From: JAVVHH01 sp965199665
GTDB taxonomy: Bacteria; Pseudomonadota; Alphaproteobacteria; Acetobacterales; Acetobacteraceae
Reading direction: 5' to 3'
Length of the DNA stretch: 64,000 bases
Assembly (NCBI GenBank): GCA_965199665.1
Contig: OZ241208.1
Coordinates: 1,922,001-1,986,000 of the forward strand
This document shows positions 8,476-14,808 of this stretch, piece after piece. Every line of letters begins with the position of its first letter. Position 1 is the first letter of the stretch. Under the pieces are notes generated by a model. The model made no database searches. It had not been told where the DNA came from and was given only the letters and a program-made list of their open reading frames with translations. The translations under genes and the position numbers were made by a program.

Positions 8476-8719
8476 GACTGGACGGGATGGGGAGGGAGGG
8501 CGGATCATTGTCCGCAGTCCGGACATTGATACTGCGACGGTCGCCGCCGGCATTTTGAACTTCGCGCCGCTCTTGGGCCGCCTGCAGTTCTGCACCAATC
8601 CGGCTTTCAGCCAGCAGCACGACGAGCTGAACTTGGTTTTGCGCCTCGGCAGCACACCGGCAATTTATATCGATGACAGCAGATATCGCGGGACTACTGT
8701 CCGCGCCTCGAACATTTGA
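8468..8719 (+). CDS. Possible small protein of HTH module A
   Basis: An 83-codon frame opens with TTG overlapping the previous gene by 8 bp. It contains GGRIIVRSPDIDTATVAAGI and LVLRLGSTPAIYIDDSRYRG, which read like a folded protein, but no family is recognised and there is no clear ribosome site. The arrangement in the chain of overlapping frames supports it; it could still be chance. Confidence 0.4.
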   Translation: MNETGRDGEGGRIIVRSPDIDTATVAAGILNFAPLLGRLQFCTNPAFSQQHDELNLVLRLGSTPAIYIDDSRYRGTTVRASNI

Positions 8720-8796
8720 GAATTCAGGGTTCCCTACGTGGTGTTCTGATTTACCCCTTCGCCCACCTCAGCCTAAAGCTAAGACGGAGAAAGACG

Positions 8797-9048
8797 ATGG
8801 CCTTGAGCCCCGACCTGATCATTCCCGACGAGATCATCAAGCGGCAAATTGCCTATGCGGAGGAGATGAAAGCGCATTGGACGCGGCACCTCGCCAATCT
8901 GTGGCTGACCGGCAACGGTCGCATGTCGATCAACGGTGTATGGGAGACGACGGAAGAGGCTGCTGCCCGCATTCAGGAGCTAATTGATATTCACGGCAGG
9001 ACGGTGGAGCTGATCTCATCATTCCGCGTCGTCGAGCAACCGGGCTAG
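8797..9048 (+). CDS. Small conserved island protein, paralogue of 22440-22700
   Basis: This 83-aa protein aligns over its whole length with that at 22440-22700: both share the pattern IIP-(D/A)-(E/L)-x-x-x-QIAYAE, then NGRMxINGVWET, then AAARxQELIDIHxRTxELIS. It begins at an ATG preceded by GACGGAGA (8783-8790). It is soluble and mostly helical. Its neighbours differ from those of the paralogue except for the HTH gene and the divergent small protein, so this pair plus those two make up the duplicated module. Function unknown. Confidence 0.75.
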   Translation: MALSPDLIIPDEIIKRQIAYAEEMKAHWTRHLANLWLTGNGRMSINGVWETTEEAAARIQELIDIHGRTVELISSFRVVEQPG

Positions 9049-9054
9049 TAGATA

Positions 9055-9414
9055 ATGGGCGAGGGTAGTCTCAGCCCGCTACTGCAGCTCCAGCAGCTTG
9101 CGGGACAACATGACCTGACGATGGTGGTGAAGCCTGTGCCCAGGGCCAATCGGGTGCCGCTGCGCAAGAGCTTCAACTCCGAGATGGCCGTCTACGCCTC
9201 GGCTGATTTCTTCTGGCAGGTCGTCGGCAATCCCGCCAACATTGCAGCCTTCCTGGGGGTCGCCGGGTCTGCTTTCGGCGCCTACATGGCCGGCCGCGGC
9301 GCGCGTTCTGTCCGCTTGAAATCGGGCGACACCGAGGTCGAGATCAAGGGCAACGGCGACTTCGAGAAGGCACTAGCGACCTTTCATGCGCTGCAGAACA
9401 AAGACGGAGCCTAA
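9055..9414 (+). CDS. Small protein with one membrane segment
   Basis: The 119-aa protein starts 6 bp after the previous stop. The N-terminal half is soluble and polar. A hydrophobic Gly/Ala segment (AAFLGVAGSAFGAYMAGRGA) near residues 65-85 could span the membrane, followed by a beta-hairpin-like SVRLKSGDTEVEIKGNGD and a short helix. This layout recalls small effector-associated components that pair a helix with a beta hairpin, but I cannot establish homology. It may be the last gene of module A. Confidence 0.65.
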   Translation: MGEGSLSPLLQLQQLAGQHDLTMVVKPVPRANRVPLRKSFNSEMAVYASADFFWQVVGNPANIAAFLGVAGSAFGAYMAGRGARSVRLKSGDTEVEIKGNGDFEKALATFHALQNKDGA

Positions 9415-9479
9415 TCACCAGCTGATTCTTAACGCCTCCGTCGGCGGCTAGGCTGCACACTACTGATCTTAACCACTTC

Positions 9480-9660
9480 GTAAGCTCATCCGCCTATTCT
9501 GGGCCCGGGTACGCTGCCCACATATCAGGGGTCTAGGCTTCGGTTGCCCCGCCCAACTCAAACATCCCGCAAAACGCAGGGCACGGCACCCGCGCGTGCT
9601 TCGCGCAGCTGTAAGGCCGAGACAGCCGGGAGAGACCGGCGGCCTACATTACCAAGCGCC
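9480..9660 (+). promoter_or_regulatory. Orphan copy of the GAGAGA-hairpin leader element
   Basis: This gene-free stretch shares GCCCACATATCAGGGGTC (9516-9533), GGTTGCCCCGCCC and AGCCGGGAGAGACCGGC (9624-9640) with the leader of the small protein at 11635-11823 (opposite strand). Around the last motif an outer stem can form, TGTAAGGCC with GGCCTACA, which differs in sequence from the outer stem of the other copies but still pairs. No small protein frame follows, so this copy may act as an RNA alone or be a relic. The rest of 9415-9835 shows nothing else I can name. Confidence 0.5.
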
Positions 9661-9835
9661 TGGGCCAACTGGCTGGTCCAGGAATCTAACGATCCGGGTC
9701 CAGAGAGAAGACGCTAATCTGCTCTGTATGAGTCAGCCTTGCCAAACTCATATTGCGAATTGAGATCCATCTCGCCCTGAAGGTCGAGCATGGGAACAGA
9801 CGTGAAGTCTGCACTGTCGTCCGCCGGAAGCGTCG

Positions 9836-10045
9836 TCATGCGACGCCGCTCAACTCGGCCGCCGCTGGCTTGACCGTCGGACTGGTCAGCCACTCTTCCA
9901 GCAAGTCCGAACGAATGCGCGTCTTACGCTCGCCGATGCGGGTTACGGCCGGGCCGCGACCGGCTCGGATTTCAACTTCTAAATAGCGAACCGGCACCCG
10001 GACGCGCTCTGCCACTTCATCTTTGGTCAAGAGCTGAAAATCCAT
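9836..10045 (-). CDS. Excisionase/AlpA-like HTH protein
   Basis: The 69-aa protein begins MDFQLLTKDEVAERVRV and continues through a short winged-helix-type HTH ending in RIRSDLLEEWL, the usual layout of MerR-like excisionase or AlpA proteins that bind near attachment sites or regulate integrases. It lies in the island between the small-protein module and a serine recombinase. A control role in island excision or in the recombinase is likely but inferred. Confidence 0.75.
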   Translation of the reverse strand: MDFQLLTKDEVAERVRVPVRYLEVEIRAGRGPAVTRIGERKTRIRSDLLEEWLTSPTVKPAAAELSGVA

Positions 10046-10205
10046 CTCATGTCAGACCCTAATGGATACTAGGGTGTAGTTTTGGGCCTGACTGGCGGGT
10101 TTTGCAAACTATTCGTGGCGTTAGACTGATTTGGTTGCAACTGCGATTGCCTCCTTCTTGTTTGTCTTCGAGATGACTTAGAGAGTCAGGTCGCGCTTAG
10201 CGAGG

Positions 10206-10237
10206 CTCTGTAAAGCTGTTGTAGGAGCTTTACAGAG
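10206..10237. repeat. Perfect 12-bp inverted repeat upstream of the serine recombinase
   Basis: CTCTGTAAAGCT (10206-10217) and AGCTTTACAGAG (10226-10237) are exact reverse complements around an 8-bp spacer. Further TTACAG elements lie at about 10268 and 10276, just before the recombinase ATG at 10291. It could be a recombinase binding site or operator; it has no T-tract, so a terminator is less likely. Confidence 0.7.
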
Positions 10238-10290
10238 CGTTCGGCTTAGGCCATCGTGCCGGCGCAGTCTTACAGATTTACAGGCCCAGA

Positions 10291-10956
10291 ATGGCGACTT
10301 ACGGATATGTTCGCGTCAGCACGACCCGGCAGGCTCAGGAAGGCGAAAGCCTCGACGTGCAGCAACGCACGATCGCTGGCTATGCGCTCATGAAGGGCCT
10401 CGTGCTGGACCGGGTGTTTGTCGAGCGGGGCGTATCGGGGTCGGTACCCTTGTCCCAGCGGCCCGAAGGCACACTGCTGCTTGAACTGGCCAAGACCGGC
10501 GACAGCATCATCACCGCTAAACTGGACCGCGCCTTCCGCAGCGCGATGGATGCCCTCGACGTGCTCAGTCAGTTTCGTGAGAAGCGGGTCAGCCTGCATA
10601 TGGTCGACCTGGGCGGCGACGTTGCTACCAACGGCATCAGCAAGCTGGTGTTCACCATCCTGTCGGCCGTCGCGGAGGCGGAGCGCGATCGTATCCGCGA
10701 GCGCATTCAGGACGTGAAGAGCGATCAGAAGGCGCGCGGGCGCTACCTTGGCGGATCAAGGCCGTTCGGATGGGACGTCACCGTAGACGGCGCCATGATC
10801 CCACGAGAGGACGAACAGGCGGCACTGCGCACAATGCAGGAGCTGCGGGCGCAGGGGCTCAGCTTGCGCGGGATCGCTCAGCACCTCGCTTCCGCAGGGC
10901 ACCAGATCAGCCACATGACGGTCAGACAGGCTCTCGCGTCGAAGTCATCGGCCTAG
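10291..10956 (+). CDS. Serine recombinase (resolvase/invertase family)
   Basis: The 221-aa protein has the N-terminal resolvase domain: YGYVRVSTTRQ with the nucleophilic serine at about residue 10, the SxxxR-containing stretch around KLDRAFRSAMDALDVL, and the long E helix EAERDRIRERIQDVK. A C-terminal segment (GLSLRGIAQHLASAGHQISH) is the HTH that recognises DNA. Length is near that of small resolvases and invertases. A perfect inverted repeat lies 54 bp upstream. It may resolve or invert island DNA; no invertible segment is obvious nearby. Confidence 0.9.
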   Translation: MATYGYVRVSTTRQAQEGESLDVQQRTIAGYALMKGLVLDRVFVERGVSGSVPLSQRPEGTLLLELAKTGDSIITAKLDRAFRSAMDALDVLSQFREKRVSLHMVDLGGDVATNGISKLVFTILSAVAEAERDRIRERIQDVKSDQKARGRYLGGSRPFGWDVTVDGAMIPREDEQAALRTMQELRAQGLSLRGIAQHLASAGHQISHMTVRQALASKSSA

Positions 10957-11009
10957 TCTCACCAACCTTAGGTCGACGTCGAGCCAGCCTCCTACGAGTA
11001 ACGCGGGTA

Positions 11010-11648
11010 ATGACGCCCGTTCACATAATGCGACTGTTGCGGATGCGAGATCATCCAACGCCTTGGATCGTTGCAATTGGGGCCTCAGGAGCGCAGGGGC
11101 TTGATGACTTAATGCAGCTGCTTCGTGAACTGCCGAGCACGCTTTCGGCAATCATCATGGTTGTACTCCATCGCCGCTGGCATGAACCAACGGCGCTTCG
11201 GGCGATCTTGGCTAGCAGCTGCGCTTTTCCCGTTGTGATCGCTGCTCCCGGTGAGCGCTTTGAGGTCGGGATCGTCTACATTGGTGAACCAGCAACGCAT
11301 CTCACATTAGCTGCCGACACGTTTGGTGGTCTCATTGACGATCCAGGTCGCCATTACGGCGGTCGAACAGTCGATCTGCTCTTCAGGTCGATAGCTGCCC
11401 ACGCAGGCCGGCACGTGATCGGCGTGGTCCTATCCGGATCGCTGGACGATGGTTCGCGCGGGTTGGCGGCAATACATGAGGCAGGCGGCCTTACGATGGT
11501 CCTCACACCCAAACTGGCATGGAGTGACCGCGGCATGCCTGAGAATGCAATTAGCTATGACGGGCCCATCAGCTTGATAGGCACCCCCCATCAGATTGCT
11601 CAGGGGATCTGTTCGGCCTGCGCAGTTCTTGATGTCAGCATAGGGTGA
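11010..11648 (+). CDS. CheB-like protein-glutamate methylesterase domain, stand-alone
   Basis: The 212-aa product is the catalytic domain of CheB without a receiver domain. Visible active-site regions are IVAIGASGAQGLDDL with the serine (family IGASxGG), MVVLHRRWHEP with the histidine, and GVVLSGSLDDGSRGLAAIHEAGG with the aspartate (family GxGxDGxxG). CheB enzymes hydrolyse glutamyl methyl esters on chemoreceptors. No chemoreceptor or CheR is nearby. ATG 11010 is used; 11028 and 11043 are alternatives. Sporadic CheB-like domains on islands may have other ester substrates. It overlaps the convergent small gene at 11635 by 14 bp. Confidence 0.82.
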   Translation: MTPVHIMRLLRMRDHPTPWIVAIGASGAQGLDDLMQLLRELPSTLSAIIMVVLHRRWHEPTALRAILASSCAFPVVIAAPGERFEVGIVYIGEPATHLTLAADTFGGLIDDPGRHYGGRTVDLLFRSIAAHAGRHVIGVVLSGSLDDGSRGLAAIHEAGGLTMVLTPKLAWSDRGMPENAISYDGPISLIGTPHQIAQGICSACAVLDVSIG

Positions 11649-11823
11649 CACATGGAATGATCTCGGCGTTCATCTCTCGGTTGAACGCCTCTGCCTCGGA
11701 CAGTGTCGCGAATGCCGTGACCAACAGGTTATTCTCCTGTCCAGGTCGGATGATCACCGACAGGAACGGCAGACCTGACGAAGGTGGCTCGTAGATCGAC
11801 ACGGTTGTAGTCACAGTGACCAT
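11635..11823 (-). CDS. Small conserved protein with leader (copy 1)
   Basis: The 62-aa protein contains SIYEPPSSGLPFLSVIIRPG and LVTAFATLSEAEAFNREM, nearly identical to the product of 36519-36692; DNA identity is also high. The acidic/aromatic pattern and AEAFNREM helix suggest a small alpha-beta fold. AGGAG-like GTCAGGAGTGTCTG precedes the ATG. Upstream lies a long shared leader with a hairpin, so expression is probably controlled at RNA level. Function unknown. Confidence 0.75.
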   Translation of the reverse strand: MVTVTTTVSIYEPPSSGLPFLSVIIRPGQENNLLVTAFATLSEAEAFNREMNAEIIPCVTLC

Positions 11824-12060
11824 CAGACACTCCTGACGCGCTGCCGGGACGAAGGCAGTGTAACAAGACAGTACACCAAATTGCCTCGAATTTGAACTTT
11901 CTAGTCGGGTTCTGTAGCGACAAAAACGAGCCGGTCTCTCCCGGCTGCCTCGGCTACAGCGCCTGCATCATGCGGGCGTGGGGCGCCGTCGACCCGTGCT
12001 TCAGCGTCAGTGGTTGGGGCGGGGCAACCGAGCCTGGACCCCTGATATGTGGGCCAGATG
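11824..12060 (-). promoter_or_regulatory. Structured leader of the small gene, copy 1 (GAGAGA hairpin)
   Basis: Read on the minus strand it holds GCCCACATATCAGGGGTC (12054-12037), then CTGTAGC, the inner hairpin AGCCGG-GAGAGA-CCGGCT (11946-11929) followed by CGTTTTT, then GCTACAG, which pairs with CTGTAGC. The inner hairpin plus T-run looks like an intrinsic terminator enclosed by an outer stem. The same arrangement precedes the gene at 36519. The region further upstream to 12390 has no clear gene. Confidence 0.6.
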
Positions 12061-12390
12061 ACTGCCTTCAGAATAGCCCAGACAGGTTGCCGAACACTTA
12101 ACGAAGGCGCGAACCACAAAATACGGTTTCGCCGTCGGCATCGACTTCGTCACGGAGGTTTTCAACATATGGGGCGAAACCTGCCGCGAGTGGCGGTCTG
12201 AAATCGCACTCTCGCGTACGCAAGAGCACCAGCAAAAGGGTCGAAACTCAGAGGGATAGGTGTAGAACGCTGCCCAAGAGCACCGGTCCGATTGTCCGAA
12301 CCCGCGAAGTCTGGGGAAAGCCTGTCCGCCACAGTCTCGTTATAATTTGGCTGTAGGTGGTCTGGATGGAGTGGAAGAGCTAGCAGCCGC

Positions 12391-12654
12391 ATGGGCGTTC
12401 TTGTGATGCTGTTAGCTGCCGTCGGGTCGTTCCTTGCGGGACTGCTTCGCTGGCCTTGGTACGCTGTGTTTGCAAGCGTTCTGGTATCGATGGCGGGGTT
12501 TGCTCTTCATAAACCGCTGCCATTCTCCCTACAAAAGCAACGAGGCGCTCTACATAGCTTTCTCACTCTCCTCTCCATCTTTCTCCTAATGGTGTGCTTC
12601 GCGATTTACGGAGGCGGCCGTGTTGTGGCGGCATTGCTGCCAAATTCTGGATGA
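12391..12654 (+). CDS. Small membrane protein
   Basis: The 87-aa product has three hydrophobic stretches: MLLAAVGSFLAGLLRW, YAVFASVLVSMAGFAL and FLTLLSIFLLMVCFAIYGGG, so it probably spans the inner membrane three times. No family is recognised. It stands alone between two leader elements. Confidence 0.6.
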   Translation: MGVLVMLLAAVGSFLAGLLRWPWYAVFASVLVSMAGFALHKPLPFSLQKQRGALHSFLTLLSIFLLMVCFAIYGGGRVVAALLPNSG

Positions 12655-12692
12655 TCGTTTTTGGCGGTCGAATTCTTCCGCATGATTCTCGC

Positions 12693-12868
12693 TCAAGCGG
12701 GATTCCGACTGCCGGTGAAAGTCCGGCCCCTCAATTTAGCCAAACGTGCCTCGGATCGGACGGAACTGCTACTTTCGTCAATGGTGGGGCACGGCCGACG
12801 GGCTGATGCCGGGCCTCCGACCCGGCGCCCTGCCAGCCTGCAGGCGGAGCGCGCATCGGAGGCGCTAG
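12693..12868 (+). promoter_or_regulatory. Structured leader B, copy 1
   Basis: About 175 bp are shared with the reverse strand of 20739-20920. Conserved hairpins are CGCT-ca-AGCG, GCCGG-tgaaagt-CCGGC (12711-12727), GCCGGG-cctccga-CCCGGC, and AGCGC-gcatcggag-GCGCT right before the ATG, which holds the ribosome site in its loop. One single-base indel between the copies argues against translation and for an RNA role. Confidence 0.65.
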
Positions 12869-13207
12869 ATGAACACTCAAGCTGCCAGACCTGGCGAGAT
12901 TATCGTCGTGCCGAAAGGTGGTGTCCTCACTGCATGCGAAGCCCTCAACTGGGTAGCCTTTCAGCGAGCAGAGGACGCCGATCTCACCGAATATGCGAAG
13001 TACTGGGACGACTTCAGGGAACATCCCAAGCGGCCCCCCGCCTTCAACATCCTGGAATACGCAGCTGCCGAAGCGGCGGACCAACTCGAGCCACATCATC
13101 ACGCGATCATGTCGGACTTCGTTGCCCGTTTAGGCAAGGAGCCACGAGAGCTACCGGCAGCGCGCACGTCTCGGCCTGACGGCCTAAATGGCATCGCCGA
13201 TGGTTAA
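12869..13207 (+). CDS. Hypothetical protein behind leader B
   Basis: The 112-aa protein starts at the ATG 2 bases after the leader's RBS hairpin. It has LTACEALNWVAFQRAEDADL, a helical segment that loosely resembles LLDALTEL and RQAAAWLAIADRLAAGEL of the other leader-B gene product at 20100-20738, plus a charged C-terminal half. No signal peptide or membrane segment. Family not recognised. The shared leader suggests that both genes answer to the same signal. Confidence 0.65.
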   Translation: MNTQAARPGEIIVVPKGGVLTACEALNWVAFQRAEDADLTEYAKYWDDFREHPKRPPAFNILEYAAAEAADQLEPHHHAIMSDFVARLGKEPRELPAARTSRPDGLNGIADG

Positions 13208-13318
13208 GAGCGTTGGCGATCACCAAGGTCGCCGCCCCGGCGCCGCAGGTCGCGCACGAGAAAGCATGAGCCACCAACTGCATGGACGATGGACGCGGTG
13301 CGACGGCAATCTGCCCGG

Positions 13319-14005
13319 ATGTGCAATCTCTACAGCATCACCAAGGGCCAGCAGGCGATCCGCGAGGCGTTCGGGGCCATGGTCGACCACGCCGGCAACC
13401 TGCCAGCGATGCCTGGCGTGTTCCCCGACTACCCGGCGCCGATCGTGCGCAATGGGCCGGACGGCCGTGAGTTGGCCAAGGCGCGGTGGGGCATGCCTTC
13501 GCCCCTGTTCGCGCTGCAGGGCAAGCGCACCGATCCGGGCGTGACCAACATCCGCAACGTGAAGTCGCCTCACTGGCGCCGCTGGCTCGGGCCGGGAAAC
13601 CGCTGCCTGGTGCCGTTCACCAGCTTCAGCGAGAACGAGGCGCTGCCGGATGGCCGCCGACCGCCCGTGTGGTTCGCGCTGGGCGAGGATAGGCCACTGG
13701 TGTGCTTTGCCGGGATCTGGGTGCCGGGCTGGACCAGCGTGCGAAAACTGAAGGAGGGCGAGGTCACGGCCGACCTGTTCGCCTTCCTGACCACAGAGAC
13801 TAACGCCGAGGTCGGAGTGGTTCACCCCAAGGCTATGCCGGTGATCCTCACCACGCCGGAGGAATGCGACGCGTGGATGTCGGCGCCGGCAGGCGAGGCG
13901 TTGGCGCTGCAGCGGCCGTTGCCGGATGGTGCGTTGATTGTGGTGGCGCGGGGAGAGAAGCAAGATCCGCCGGCAAACAGAATCCCTGAGAGGTTGCTGT
14001 TGTAA
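13319..14005 (+). CDS. SOS response-associated peptidase (SRAP/HMCES/YedK family)
   Basis: The protein of 228 residues starts at ATG-TGC so that Cys2, the catalytic residue exposed after Met removal, is at the N-terminus (MCNLYSITKGQQAI). Other SRAP landmarks are ARWGMPSP, TNIRNVKSPHW, RCLVPFTSFSE and the VHPKAMPVILTTPEE region with the conserved histidine. SRAP proteins form thiazolidine cross-links with abasic sites in single-stranded DNA and so protect replication. The earlier in-frame start would bury the cysteine and is rejected. Presence beside a primase gene fits a mobile element that handles ssDNA. Confidence 0.93.
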   Translation: MCNLYSITKGQQAIREAFGAMVDHAGNLPAMPGVFPDYPAPIVRNGPDGRELAKARWGMPSPLFALQGKRTDPGVTNIRNVKSPHWRRWLGPGNRCLVPFTSFSENEALPDGRRPPVWFALGEDRPLVCFAGIWVPGWTSVRKLKEGEVTADLFAFLTTETNAEVGVVHPKAMPVILTTPEECDAWMSAPAGEALALQRPLPDGALIVVARGEKQDPPANRIPERLLL

Positions 14006-14047
14006 TCCAGTTGGCGGTCCCTGCTGCAAATAAATGACTGATGGAGG

Positions 14048-14242
14048 ATGGTGGTGAACGAGGATAGACGCGCGATCGTGCAGTTAGTGTTGTCGGGGAA
14101 GAAGATGGATGACCTACCAACAAACCAAAAGCGCGTTGCATCGCGCATGGTGGCCGATGGTGAACTAAGGCTTGTTGGTGATGATCAGTTTCGCGTCACA
14201 CCAAAAACTCTGACAGCACTGACCGGAACTCGCACCGAGTAG
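14048..14242 (+). CDS. Small hypothetical protein
   Basis: The 64-aa protein (NEDRRAIVQLVLSGKKMDDL, then LVGDDQFRVTPKTLTAL) is basic and looks like a small winged-helix or DNA-binding fold. GGAGG lies before the start ATG-GTG-GTG region. It follows the SRAP gene by 42 bp. No family recognised. Confidence 0.55.
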   Translation: MVVNEDRRAIVQLVLSGKKMDDLPTNQKRVASRMVADGELRLVGDDQFRVTPKTLTALTGTRTE

Positions 14243-14593
14243 TTTTAACCGATTCGTTCGATTCCATCTCTGGCCTTAGGTTCGGCACATATCCAGCTTA
14301 GGTTGGGCTTAAACCGGACCGGGAAGCGCATGAAACAATTGCTACAGCTTCAGCCGCCGTCATTGCCGAGCCTGCCTATCGGCCATTTCGCATCAGAAGA
14401 AGTCATGGCTTTCCCGAGTGTTTTGCTTTAGGCCGCGCGCGCGGTTTGTTGATATGAGAAGACTGGCGAAACTTGCCACTTTTCCCTTAGACTGCGCGGG
14501 CGGGGCTTATGAGCGATTTCCTGCCCGTTTCTGCCCCTTAGAAAACGGCCACGGGAACGAGTTTTCTAACTTTGGGAAACTTGGTTCGGCAGG

Positions 14594-14786
14594 AGCCTCG
14601 CGCGCGCGCGTAGGCTTATCGATAGGTGAAAAGCTCTCCCGCTCAGTTTACGTAAGAAGTCCACTATTCGTTTGATCTACATGAGGTTTTCGAGCTGACT
14701 GGTGGTATCCAGATACCACATAAATAGCCCTCGCGTGCGCGCGCGTATTGCGCCGAAAAGCCCTCGCGCGCGTACGCGTAGGCTTT
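14594..14786. repeat. Repeated alternating CG/GC hairpin elements
   Basis: Three related units lie at 14594-14616 (AGCCT, CGCGCGCGCGCG, AGGCT), 14726-14747 (AGCCC then TCGCGTGCGCGCGCGTA) and 14757-14786 (AAAGCCC, CGCGCGCGTACGCG, GGCTTT). A further GGCCGCGCGCGCGG tract is at about 14431-14444. Each has an alternating purine-pyrimidine core, and two are enclosed by complementary arms. A perfect 8-bp palindrome GTGGTATC-CA-GATACCAC lies at 14702-14719. The whole 14243-14808 stretch has no gene and separates two convergent transcripts; it could be an origin or protein-binding region for the island's primase. Confidence 0.6.
14702..14719. promoter_or_regulatory. Perfect palindrome, candidate operator
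   Basis: GTGGTATC and GATACCAC are exact reverse complements with a 2-bp spacer. It lies between CG-repeat units downstream of the primase gene. Confidence 0.55.
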
Positions 14787-14808
14787 CCGATGCTGCCAAG
14801 GGCCGGGA

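Noticed and set aside
9516..9533. GCCCACATATCAGGGGTC as a secondary attachment site (similar to the att core GCCCACATCAGGCAG)
   Set aside because: It is part of the leader element repeated at 12037-12054, has a 2-base insertion relative to the core, and no boundary is visible there.
12085..12261. Frame with KYGFAVGIDFVTEVFNIWGE and similar residues
   Set aside because: No start codon or ribosome site and a stop just upstream; could be a fragment of a lost gene but cannot be supported.
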